This document shows positions 26,532 through 48,366 of a stretch of 64,000 bases of DNA, in pieces. The notes below the pieces were generated by a model that was given only the letters and a program-made list of their open reading frames with translations, was not told where the DNA came from and ran no database searches. Each line of letters begins with the position of its first letter. Positions within the stretch are counted from its first letter, which is position 1. The DNA comes from Amoebidium appalachense. Its lineage: Eukaryota > Ichthyosporea. The stretch covers positions 3,906,001 to 3,970,000 of the forward strand of contig CAVNZM010000006.1 of assembly GCA_963693365.1 (NCBI GenBank), read 5' to 3'. The position numbers were made by a program, and so were the translations under genes.

Positions 26532-28760
26532 ATGGAGCACAGAGTTTCTAGCGGTCTCTCTAGAGACACGAAAATGTTTGACACAGACGTAGTTCCAGAA
26601 GCTATTCAAGTAGTCGAGGTTCGAAACGAAAATAGCAACAGTGACAGTATGAGCGATATAAATGATGTTGTTGATTTGAGAGGCATTGAGCCCCTGAACC
26701 CAAAATCAGACAGCCCCACGTCGCTGAAAACTGAAGTGAAAGGGGCCATTCAGTACACAAAGAGCGCGTCAAAACGGTGGTGGAACGACGAGTTTGGTGG
26801 TTATGGTTACCTTGATTGGTTTGGGGTGTTTCTCCCGTGCACACGGTGGTTGCGCACATACCCGTGGGCGTCGTTTTTCTTGAATGACATGGTTGCCGGT
26901 CTTTCTGTCGGTCTCCTCCTCATTCCCCAGTCCATGTCATACGCCGGTCTTGCCGGTCTTCCCTACCAATACGGTCTGTATGCCGGTTTTATGCCCGTCG
27001 TCGTGTACAAGCTGTTTGGCTCGTCGCCACAGCTGGCCGTCGGCCCAGTCGCCATTATTTCGCTCATGCTCGGCACAGGGCTGCAGAACATTACGGGCTA
27101 CAGCAGTGTTGACCCGAACCGGCCCGATAATCCCCAAATGCAGGCAGAATACAACATGCTGGCACTGCAGGTGTCCATGCTCGTCGGTGTGTTTGAGTTC
27201 CTCATGGGGTTCTTCCGCCTCGGTTTCCTCACCAACTTCCTCTCCCACTCGGTCATTTCCGGTTTCACCACGGGCTCTGCCATCACCATTGCCATGCAGC
27301 AGATCAAGGACATGACGGGCATCAAGGCGCCACGTGCCACCAACCTGCAGGACGTGGTTTCCAGTTTGATCAGCAACGTGTCAACGTTCAGCTGGAAGAC
27401 GTTCGTTTTCTCGCTCGCCTGCATGGCCATCCTCGTCGGCTTCAAGGAGATTGGTGCGCGCGTCAAGAAACTGAGCATGGTTGGCTACCTTGGCCCCATG
27501 ACGGTCACCACCATGGGCATCGTTTTGAGCTATGCCCTCGACTTTAAGGCCCGCGGTATCAGCGTCGTTGGCCCCTTCCCCGGCGGTCTCCCTCACCTGG
27601 ACCTTGACTCCTACGTTCTTCAGGACAAGTATCCCATCCAGAAGATCATCAGCACCGTCGGCCTCGTCGCGCTGGTGGGTGTCATGGAATCGATTTCCAT
27701 TGCCAAGGCGCTTGCGGAGAAGAACCACTACACGTTCTCGCCTGACCAGGATCTTCGCGCTCTTGGTCTCGGTAATTTCATTGGTGCTGGATTTGGTGGT
27801 TACGCTGCAACGGGTTCATTTTCTCGCTCTTCGCTCGCCGACGCAACTGGGTGCAAGACGCAGATGTCCGGTCTCGCCACGTCTGTTCTGATGATGGTTG
27901 TGCTTCTGGTGGCTACCAAGCCGTTCCACTACTTGCCCAAGGCGGCGATGGCGTGCATCATTGCTTTCTCCGTGATGGGTCTCGTCGACATTGCCTCTGC
28001 CATCCATTCGTGGAAGGTCAGCAAGAAGGATTTCCTCGTTTGGGTCACCTCTTTCATCGTCACGCTTTTCGCCGGCGCCGAGCTTGGTCTCGGTGTCTCC
28101 ATCGGCTTGCACATTTTGTTGACGGTTGTCGAGTCCGCCTTCCCCTACACGTCTGTTCTTGGCCGCGTGCCCGAAACCACCATCTACCGTGACACCAAGC
28201 GGTATGAGGGTGCGCTCGTCGTTCCCGGTGTGTTGATTTTCCGCGTCGATGCCCCCATCTACTTTGCCAACGTGCAGTATATTGACCAGCGCATCAAGAA
28301 GGTGATTGCACGCGACGAGGCGCACACTGGCACCAAGGTGCGCTACCTTGTGCTCGACATGCAGCCCGTCACCCATGTCGACGCCACGGCCATTCGCCAA
28401 CTTCTCCGCACGCTGGATTCCCTCAAGTACGAAGGCGTGCGTGTTGTTCTCGCCGGCACTACACGCAACACGCTACAGCTTCTCCTACGCGGTGGTTTGA
28501 TTGATGTTGTCGGTCGTGAGTGGGTGTTCATGCAAGTGTATGAGGCCGTTCTCGCGTGCATCAAGTTGGACAACGGTGGCGTCCATTCGGAGCGCGACGT
28601 TCTTGGCGCTGCGCTGACTCCCGTCGAATCAAAATGGCAGAATGGTCCAGTTTCGCCTCGTTTTGTACCCACGGAGATGACTGTTGATATTACGGGCACG
28701 CCTTCGTCATTGGATGGCGCTGAATCTGCGGAGCCGTTCCAAGGCAAGGCGGACTGCTGA
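26532..28760 (+). CDS. SLC26/SulP anion (sulfate) transporter, intronless
   Basis: The first in-frame ATG is 26532; upstream in-frame codons lack an ATG, so I start here, giving 742 aa. SulP proteins move sulfate or other anions across the plasma membrane. Visible in order: a hydrophilic acidic N-terminus (about 1-95), the SulP signature around LLLIPQSMSYAGLAGLPYQ (about 128-147) and AVGPVAIISLMLG, about a dozen hydrophobic segments to about residue 530, then a cytosolic STAS domain beginning near FRVDAPIYFANV and containing LVLDMQPVTHVDATAI and VVLAGTT. It is one uninterrupted reading frame, unlike the multi-exon genes around it, and GC-rich at third positions. The surrounding 5 kb lacks the homopolymers typical of the window. 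Substrate cannot be told from sequence. Transfer or retrocopy origin is possible but unproven. An AATAAA-like stretch lies near 28976. Confidence 0.93.
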   Translation: MEHRVSSGLSRDTKMFDTDVVPEAIQVVEVRNENSNSDSMSDINDVVDLRGIEPLNPKSDSPTSLKTEVKGAIQYTKSASKRWWNDEFGGYGYLDWFGVFLPCTRWLRTYPWASFFLNDMVAGLSVGLLLIPQSMSYAGLAGLPYQYGLYAGFMPVVVYKLFGSSPQLAVGPVAIISLMLGTGLQNITGYSSVDPNRPDNPQMQAEYNMLALQVSMLVGVFEFLMGFFRLGFLTNFLSHSVISGFTTGSAITIAMQQIKDMTGIKAPRATNLQDVVSSLISNVSTFSWKTFVFSLACMAILVGFKEIGARVKKLSMVGYLGPMTVTTMGIVLSYALDFKARGISVVGPFPGGLPHLDLDSYVLQDKYPIQKIISTVGLVALVGVMESISIAKALAEKNHYTFSPDQDLRALGLGNFIGAGFGGYAATGSFSRSSLADATGCKTQMSGLATSVLMMVVLLVATKPFHYLPKAAMACIIAFSVMGLVDIASAIHSWKVSKKDFLVWVTSFIVTLFAGAELGLGVSIGLHILLTVVESAFPYTSVLGRVPETTIYRDTKRYEGALVVPGVLIFRVDAPIYFANVQYIDQRIKKVIARDEAHTGTKVRYLVLDMQPVTHVDATAIRQLLRTLDSLKYEGVRVVLAGTTRNTLQLLLRGGLIDVVGREWVFMQVYEAVLACIKLDNGGVHSERDVLGAALTPVESKWQNGPVSPRFVPTEMTVDITGTPSSLDGAESAEPFQGKADC

Positions 28761-29326
28761 TTTTTTTTTTACGTATGAATTTGTTGAATTTCCGTAATTA
28801 TGATTGAACGACGAAACAACAGCTGGTCTGTTTGTTTATTTTTGCGTGAGCAGATATGAATGTAAATATCTGGCTGTGGAATATGTCAGGGGCCTGCTGG
28901 CAGGTGTAGCGATTTGATTACTGCGAATGACCGAAGAATATAATTCTTGATACGATGAATATGCTGAAAGAAATAAATAAACGAGAGAAGGGCTGTGCTG
29001 GAGAGTACCTCCTGAACTGGTTTCGGGTTCCCAGCCTCCCATAAACATAAAGTTTGTCGTTTTCTTATCTGACTGTTTGTGTGCAACAACTCTCGTGGCT
29101 TTCATCCGACTGTGTGCAGTGGCTTCATGTGCACGTATTTTGACTTGAAGTTTATGCCGGAAAGAAGGAAAGCGCATGTATGTGTGTGCCGTCTCAGTCA
29201 GTCGGTGTGCGCGTGTATGCCCTATGTGACTGTCCTGTGAGTGTGTGTGTGACTGTGTGTGCGCGAGTATGTGTGCTTGCGCATGTGCGCACGCGCATGC
29301 CCTGTGCGGGCGTGTGCAGTACGTGT

Positions 29327-29366
<40 letters not shown>

Positions 29367-29965
29367 TGCGTGCATGCGCAAGCACACGCACACACTTGCG
29401 CGTGCGCGCGCGAATCGCGCACACGCGCGAATGTGCGTATGCGTGATGACATAGTGCGCGTATGTGCAGTGTGCGCGTGTGATGCTTCACACACATTCCT
29501 GCACAGGACAAATTGAGAGTGTGAGCTAGTGTGTGAGTGTGTGTGTGACACTATGTGTGTGTGTGACACTGTGTGTGCGTCTATGCACAATGTGTGTGTG
29601 TGCCTGTGCCGTCAGTGTCCGGTGCGTGTGTCGACTCAGGTGAGTCTGTGCACGTGTGGCAAAAAATACGAATAAGGACATGCGGTAAGCTACTCCTCAG
29701 CATGCATAGCACAGTCATCCGGATCCTGTGTCAAGTTCTACCATGCTATTCCTACGTTTGTTCATGTTTACTTCGTTTTTTCAAGTTGTTGCGTTGAATT
29801 TTGCTTCTCTCGCGTAGTGATTATTGGTCATTCATACACAGGTATGAGGTATGTTCAATACCAAACCTAGTGATCTTTATGAAATCATGTGATGCCGAGT
29901 ATTGCTAAACCGGGAAAACATACATGTACAGATACCAATTGCCTCCCCCCCCCCCCCCCCCCCTC

Positions 29966-30010
<45 letters not shown>

Positions 30011-30469
30011 ACACACCCACAGAGAGAGAGAGGGGGAGGGAGAGAGAGGGGGAAAGAAACGGGTGTTTGCAGAAACAGAAAAACAGAACCCCAGGACGCC
30101 AGCCACAAAAAAAAGGTTTGTACCGTGCCATACAGTATGAGCATGGCATGCTAAACTGAAAAACGATATCCCCCCCCCCCCCCCCCCCCCCACACACACA
30201 CAAAAAAAAAATAGAGTTCGAAAAAAACTTAACCTAGAAAAAAAGGAGGAAAACCAAATTTCACGTCACTTTGCTCTATAAATGTACATTGTTGCATAAA
30301 AGCGCAGCAGCCGTTGGCCTAGTGCCAGAACCTGACCACAGCCCTACATGTATGCCAGTCGCTACGAGAACATTCCCGTTTCTGCAATTTTACGCATTTT
30401 GGAAGCCAAAAATCCGGGTTTTTTTTTTCTTTTCAAATCCAGGAGCAAAAAGGACGATGGCACGTTGAA
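28761..30469. other. Convergent intergenic region between SulP and translin
   Basis: SulP 3' UTR, then GT/CG alternation 29160-29640 (Z-DNA-prone), C-rich and CA tracts 29943-30020, and a C run 30171-30192. No gene seen. Confidence 0.6.
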
Positions 30470-37139
<6,670 letters not shown>

Positions 37140-37864
37140 TCTGGATTGGAAGTATAAAGCGTTGCAACTGCTTTCGAAGTCGAAAACTACTGAAATGTGA
37201 TGGTGGTGTCTTGAAGTAAAAGTGTCCAAGTTGTCCACATGCACAAAGAAAAGCAAATTGAAACCTCGGGCTCTCAGGGCCTGAACCTACAGGGTTCCAA
37301 AACATGATTGTTTACATTTCTTTATTTGGCTATAATTACTCTAGCATACATCCAATCAAAAAACTGAATGGAAACTAGCCTGTTTAGGAAGGTGTCTAAC
37401 CTTATAGAGCTATTCAAACATCTCCCTAGAGCCAGTAAAGTGTAGGGAGCTCGACTACGACCTGAGCCGATCGAAGCCTCGTAACAAGCTTGCCCGCTGC
37501 ACGCTGAGCCTCGGTTTTTCAGTTTAGGCAAGCACAGGTAAAAAGGAAAGTGAGTTAGCATTGGGCAAAGCACATGTCATGCACCACAAACACGGTGGGC
37601 ACTAGGCTCAATTCGTTTCACGCTTCCAGCTGGAAAAGTTTGTGCACGAAAGTTGGTGCACTGCAGCCAGGCCGGTGCGGACAGACTCATTTTTTTCGCC
37701 GAAAGCACATGTCCCACTTTTCCCTCACTGTTCAAGTAGACGGTTTCAACTGAGCACGCCGGTCCAAGAAACCGTAGATTTAGATGGGTATGGGTTAAAA
37801 AAGCTCACTTCTGGCACGATAAACGGTCACATGACTAGAATTACAGAATTGTATACATATTAAA
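37140..37864. promoter_or_regulatory. Divergent intergenic region, translin / phosphatase
   Basis: 725 bp between two start codons facing away from each other, free of long homopolymers. A CCAAT lies at about 37350. A bidirectional promoter is plausible but unproven. Confidence 0.45.
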
Positions 37865-38644
37865 ATGGAGGGTGCAGGCATAACTTTGAAGCTCAGCAAC
37901 AGTGAAAACATGATACGCCACCTGACGACAAGCAAAGTCAGTGAGCTAGCAGAGAGACAACCAAGCATACAAGAACTGAGGTCACCGGCGCATTCAAGCG
38001 ATTTTTTTGGTTCCTCAACCACTACTCCGCCTGTTCCAACCTCTACACCACAAGCACCTTTTAGCACAGACACACAAACCAACACATCCACCAACGACAC
38101 ACCTACAACAGCACAGCAACAGGCACTTTACCCGCCCCTAGCTGTCGTACGCACAGTTTTGGTCCCACCCATGAACTTCGCGATGGTTGCCCCAGGGGTA
38201 TACCGTTCAGGGTATCCAGGAAAGAAAAACGAACCTTTTTTACGCAAGCTGGGTCTACGTTCCATCATTTGCCTCACGCCGGAACCATACAGAAACTACG
38301 AGTTCGCAAGGGAGCAAAACATCCAAATCTTTCAATATCCGATCGAAGGAAACAAGGAGCCGTTTACACATGTTCCAGAGAGTATGGTTGGCGACGCCAT
38401 AGCGAAAATCCTTGACAAAAGGAATCATCCCCTTCTTATACACTGCAACAAGGGGAAGCATCGTGCTGGATGTGTGGTTGGGTGCTTGAGGAAGGTGCAG
38501 AATTGGTCGACGACTTTCATCTTTGACGAGTATCAGAGATTTGCCGGGACAAAAGTGAGAATTCTCGACCAAGAATTTATTGAGTTGTTCAACATACACA
38601 ACATACAGTATGATGAGTCTCACAAGCCACTGTGGTTGTGGTGA
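37865..38644 (+). CDS. Siw14/PFA-type atypical dual-specificity phosphatase, intronless
   Basis: A 259-aa single-exon frame. The N-terminal ~95 residues are Ser/Thr/Pro-rich and probably disordered. From about 103 the sequence is a typical plant-and-fungi atypical phosphatase domain: NFAMVAPGVYRSGYP, LRSIICLTPEPY, and the P-loop HCNKGKHRAG with Cys194 and Arg200 (CX5R). The basic KGKHR loop is characteristic of the Siw14 family, several members of which hydrolyse inositol pyrophosphates rather than phosphoproteins; that substrate is inference here. The family is well known in plants, fungi and protists and is absent or rare in animals, which helps place the organism outside Metazoa. An ATG with A at -3 starts the frame (TTAAAATGG). 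The translin start codon lies about 725 bp away on the other strand. Confidence 0.92.
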   Translation: MEGAGITLKLSNSENMIRHLTTSKVSELAERQPSIQELRSPAHSSDFFGSSTTTPPVPTSTPQAPFSTDTQTNTSTNDTPTTAQQQALYPPLAVVRTVLVPPMNFAMVAPGVYRSGYPGKKNEPFLRKLGLRSIICLTPEPYRNYEFAREQNIQIFQYPIEGNKEPFTHVPESMVGDAIAKILDKRNHPLLIHCNKGKHRAGCVVGCLRKVQNWSTTFIFDEYQRFAGTKVRILDQEFIELFNIHNIQYDESHKPLWLW

Positions 38645-39511
38645 GTACCTGTAATCATTTGATCACAACTAGGATGCATATAGTGCAATGGAGCATAAAT
38701 ATTGTCTTGTAGTCTTTTGAATGATTAACATGATAATCAAAATACACGTAACTATGTGGTTTGGCTGGAAGTAGGGAGGGTCTTACCCTTTCTGGTTGCA
38801 CAACAAGGGGTCGTTGGGGTACGGAGGCACTGAATGGACTTGGGCTGTTTTGATTGGGGTGAAGGAGTGACGTTAGGGTGGGTGGAGGGGTGGGCGGGGG
38901 CGGGGGCGGGAGGGGAGGGAGGGCCGGGGGTTGGGGGGGGAGATCGGATGGTGGTAGTGGTTCTTTTTTTGTCCTAGGGGGGCGGGAGGGGGGAGAGGGG
39001 GGAAGGAAGGGAGGGAGTGAGGTGATGGGATCCAGAGACGGGGAGAGGGGGGGGGGGGGGGGGGGGGGGGAAGGAGGAGGTTCAGGAGGGTGAAGGAGGG
39101 ATGAAGAGAGTGTGTGTGTGACTAAGTAACCGGTTGTTGTCTCGTATTTTCTTAACGAGACGTTGTGTTTGAAGCGAAAAGCTCTGATGTCATCGAATGA
39201 TTTCCCTCTTGCTTGAGCAAGACTAAGTACATAGCAGCCGTATGAAGCCGTGCAGTCAGTCAGGAGAGAGCAACATAACCCCCCCCCCCCCCCCCCCTTT
39301 CCCCCCTCGCCCCCTGTCACATAGCCCCTTCCCCCCCTCCCTCTTCCCCCTTTCCCTTTGTTTCTCTCTCTTTCCCTCCCCCCTCCCCTCCCTCAACCCC
39401 TCCAATCCTTCTCTCCCCCAGTGCTCTTCTGCGGGTTTTACATGCCTGCCTGCCGCTTGACTTCTCTCCCTCTGTCTCTCTCTCTCTCCCTCCCTCCCTC
39501 CCTCCCTCCCT

Positions 39512-39546
<35 letters not shown>

Positions 39547-39613
39547 TTCCGGCACCTGCCCCAGCATACCTGCCCCCCCCCCCCTCCCCCCCCCCACATC
39601 CTTTCCTCCCTCC

Positions 39614-39644
<31 letters not shown>

Positions 39645-40085
39645 ACACACAAACACGCACACATGCACACGCACACACAGGCTTTCCCCCCTATGTTGGC
39701 CCTCCCAGCCTATCTTCTCCTGTTTCCTTCATCCTCCCTTCCCTTTCCGCCCCCTTTACTGTAGATTTCTTCCGTTCCACGTCCTAACACCCTTTACTCC
39801 ATTTTCATCCCCCTTCCCCGGCCTCCTCCAAGTCCCTCTCCCGTTCCCCCATCTCCACCTCCCACCCCGCTCCCCTTCGGCCAATCTCAATTTTTTTCTT
39901 TCCTTTTTCTATTGCTCTTGTCGTAGTTGGTTGTTCATTTCTACTTTGCTCTTGATTTTCTACTCCCTCTCCCCTCCCGCCTCTCTCCTCCCCCCCCTTC
40001 TGTCCCCATCCTCTACCTCCCAGTCGGAGAGTCTCCCACCCGCCCACCACACACACGCACACATACACACACACACGCACACCCC

Positions 40086-40116
<31 letters not shown>

Positions 40117-40204
40117 CCCCTCACACATACACACACACACACACACGAGGCTCACGAGAACGACCCCCTCTGCAGGTCCGTCTCTGACTACTCCCCTTTT
40201 CCTG

Positions 40205-40247
<43 letters not shown>

Positions 40248-40424
40248 CCCCTCCCCGACCCCCAGCCTCCCGAGTCCCTTCATCCCCTTCGCCCCCTCGA
40301 GACCCCCTCCTCTTCCCCAACTTCCTCACGTCTCGCGAAAAAATTATCGATCCCTCTCTTCCGACCCCGGCCCTCTTCCATCGTATTCCCCCCCACCTCC
40401 CCCCCACCTCCCGCCCCCCCCCCC

Positions 40425-40468
<44 letters not shown>

Positions 40469-40560
40469 CGTTTCCTTTTTTTTCTTGTTCTTTTTCTTTT
40501 TTCTTCTTTCGGTGTACGTGTGTGTGTGTGTTGTTGTTTTGTTGTTGTTTTTGTTCGGGG

Positions 40561-40601
<41 letters not shown>

Positions 40602-40804
40602 CCATGTTGTGTACACGTCTTTCAATAAGTTTTACAAGTAGGTCTGGGTGCCCGCGCAAATGAAGCTGGGGTCTAAAAGCTTAGTGTCTGAACCCCCTAC
40701 AACTTACACTATTTTTAGTGCGACCGGTACTAGCACACTACAAATTAAATGCATGGTTTGAATATTGACGAAACTTTGCTGGCGCCCCTGGTGTACATGC
40801 TGAT
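38645..40804. other. G-rich then pyrimidine-rich intergenic DNA
   Basis: G-rich 38870-39095, C/T-rich 39278-40480 with C runs at 39515-39546, 40087-40112, 40207-40246 and 40421-40465, CA tracts near 39630 and 40125, and a G run 40563-40600. The long open frame on + is low-complexity Pro/Ser/Leu and not credible as a gene. Confidence 0.65.
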
Positions 40805-41895
40805 TTGTGTTGGATCCCCGCTTCCCCCCTCCCCCCGCATTTTTTCGTGCGCGTGGTGGCTTACATATCTATCAAGGAATATTCGCAAATATCTCTAATA
40901 TTCATCCTGCCGATTTGCTCACTCTTTATAAAGTTTTTCTTCGTCCATGTTTCGAATATGGCCTCCCGTTACTCTTGTGTGCCCCTCCACGGCAACAGCG
41001 CGCGGCTCTTCGGGAATTCGATTCCTTTCAGCGTGAATTCATCCAGTTTATTTCTCGGATCTCGCGTACTCAGTAGGCATCCTTTGGCGGCTCCCTTGCT
41101 GAGTGTTTTTGGTCTCCCTCCGGCGCGCCAGCGTATAAATGAATTAGGACTTTGCTTTTGTTTTCATTTGGTTAGGCTTCCTTCTTATCATCCTTTGTTG
41201 CAATTCTTTCCATCTTTAGCACCTGTTCCCGGCATTTCTAATGTTCGTGCGAAATGTCCTATCCCCAATCTCTCTCCCATTCCGAGATATCCTTTTAAAT
41301 ACTTATCTCCTTTATTTTTCTCTTCTACTAGTTTTCAGCAGTATGCCCTTGGTTTCATACTCAATATCCTTTGCTTCATCGTTGTGATAAAGAGTATCAT
41401 GGTAGGGCACTTGAGCCTGTGCTTCTTTTTATATTAGATACTCGTCTTTTTTTCTTTACAATCGTTGTGTAAATTAGCTACTTATATTTATCCTTCCTCT
41501 CGTAAACCTACCACACTTACCGATTTTGCAATTCTAACCCCTCCTTGTGATATAGCTTGGAAATGTATATTTTGGCGCTGTAACCTTTGTTTCCATAAAT
41601 GTTTGTGCCACTTTTGTGCAGAACCTTTTTCTCGTAAACACTTAGATAGATGTATTTATTTATCTCAGATTATTCCGCTAGAAATTAGAAGACTGGCTTA
41701 TTAAATTTTAATTAATCCTGATATTACGTCTATTGACTATCTGTTGAACCACGGTATGTTTAACGAGTTTTCTAGGGTGTATGATTATTTAACATTAAGT
41801 CGTTATCTCCTCCGTATCCGAGAGTGAGGGCTTTTGTATTTTCTTCTCCGAGATTTTGCTGAGCATATCAGTATTCATTATTAATAAAATTCTTT
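40805..41895 (+). mobile_element. Degenerate LINE 3' end (reverse transcriptase thumb to zinc knuckle)
   Basis: LYKVFLRPCFEYGLPLLL (frame 40807-41076) is typical of the segment after the reverse-transcriptase palm in non-LTR elements. GLPPARQRINELGLCFCFH continues in another frame, and CHFCAEPFSRKHLDRC (41465-41704) is the C-terminal zinc knuckle. Frameshifts and stops separate these, so it is a pseudogene. It ends near AATAAAATTC at 41883-41895. Confidence 0.8.
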
Positions 41896-41899
41896 TTTT

Positions 41900-42430
41900 C
41901 TTTTGACTGGATTTATTCGACGGAAAGATATGCAAGTATGCACGGCATACTGAGAAGACAATAAAAACTTCACGAGTTATCCAGTAACAAGTGCATACTG
42001 AGATACCTGAACACTGTGTGAAAATCATATAAATACTCAATGTGACGACCAACAGATTTCAACAAAAAGTCTAAACTGGTCACATTGCCAGCCAGTGTAG
42101 CAGACACTCTTGTAGGGAAAGAGGTAAAACACGACATAAAAACTCACACCTATCAACATGCTTGCGATTAAAAAGTTCAGCACAAAAGTGGCACCAGCGA
42201 CGATGGAAACAAAAATTACAACGCCACTGCACAACTTCCCAGGCAATATCAACATCAGAGCACCATACAGACTTATCTACTAGGGTGGTATCCATACGTA
42301 CAGCAGGAGAAATGTATCCTGCCAAAGCTCCCAAAAAGTGATAATGATCAGTACGGTGTTGCCTAAGGAACATAACACATGCCGACTGAATTTTACCTTT
42401 GATTTCTCTATCAGAACGAGAAAGAAACTT
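41900..42430 (-). mobile_element. LINE 3' end in opposite orientation
   Basis: Reverse-strand copy of the 25175-25680 family. Its poly(A)-like tail faces that of the preceding LINE at about 41897. The longest remnant frame is 42487-42080, including SPAVRMDTTLVDKSVWCSD and the CCHC knuckle. Confidence 0.8.
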
Positions 42431-43053
42431 ATACTGCGTATGGTAATAACGCGAAAAGGCAGAAAAAAACAGGAAGAGTGGCAACACTGCAAGATGTAAT
42501 TATTCCCGATGCCGGGGAGGAGAGGGGAAAGGGGGGAGGGAAAGGGGGTGGGAGGGGGGAAGGGGGGGGAGAGGTTGGAGGGGATGGGGGCCCCGAGACA
42601 GTCAGGGTCCCGTTCAAGGGTCAGGGCCAGTACCATTCCTCATTTCTAAGGTACCCCTGGTTCACGTGCACCTCATTGCATGTCCTTTGGGATGCATAGC
42701 TCCTGAACAACTGAGCTATCAATTCACTGTGCATGAAACGATGGATTTATTACTTCTTGCTCCGGTTAGCAAGGTTTAGAGCCGCGCAAAGAACCTAACA
42801 TAACGTATTTGTACACATGTGTGTAACACAGTTTCTTGCATATACACCTAAGGCTTTCGAAGTGCGCATCCATAAACCGCATCTGTAGCCAGCATCCCAA
42901 TTCTCTCTCTCTCTCTCCCCCCCCTCCCCCCCCCCCCCCCCCCCCCCCCCCGGGAAGAAAATCATACACGCCAACCCGATACAGCCCACAAACGCAACAC
43001 ATGTACGTGCTACCACCCACATAACAAGACCTAACAAGCCTCTGAATATTTAG

Positions 43054-43095
<42 letters not shown>

Positions 43096-43186
43096 GCTCT
43101 CACAACCCCATCCCACCTAACAGCCCCAGCTCACCACCAAACCCAAAATTGCATTCAAAAACTCCCGTAATTCCACACAAAATCCA
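42431..43186. other. Downstream region of the C9orf85-like gene
   Basis: G-rich 42507-42590, unique sequence to 42890, C-rich 42917-42951 and a C run 43056-43090. No gene seen. Confidence 0.55.
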
Positions 43187-47861
<4,675 letters not shown>

Positions 47862-48366
47862 GGTTAGAGTGTAAGCCAAAAGGCTGAGATTTCGAAACGA
47901 GGGAAAAAAACTTGGAATGATGCGCAGAAACTCAAGATCCACGCGTGCAAAATGGCAAACGTTTCACGGCCTAAACCGTAACAAATAAAGATGCTGGAAT
48001 GGAGCAGCAAAAGCTCCTTGTTTCTCCAAAAAAATGGTAAGTATTTTAGACAAGAAAATCGTCAACCAAGAATTTTAACACAACGTAGACCAAGAATTTC
48101 AACACAACTTCAGCTGACTTTGAAGTGCCTGGTTGTCGGTGCACACGTGTACATGCAAAGTGGCGCTTGGGCGGTTCAAATTTGCAGCCTCTCGCTAATG
48201 CGGCTCCATGTCTTACATGGATGATGCACTACGTCACACATCAGTGTAACGTTCTTGTGATAGACCGGCCGTGTGTGACTTAGGCCGGTGGCAAAAGTTT
48301 CAAAAACAACTTTTCACTGACAACTGAAGTTTCCACCGTGTTGGAAGTTCATAGGTTTTCAGCAAG
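47862..48366. promoter_or_regulatory. Divergent intergenic region, C9orf85-like / peptidase-VHL gene
   Basis: 505 bp of unique sequence between two opposed start codons, no homopolymers. A short direct repeat, CAAGAATTTCAACACAAC-like, occurs at 48067-48110. A shared promoter is likely but not shown. Confidence 0.4.

Noticed and set aside
39358-40641. 427-codon + strand frame
   Set aside because: Composed of Pro/Ser/Leu low-complexity sequence across C/T tracts, with no domain and no codon signal.
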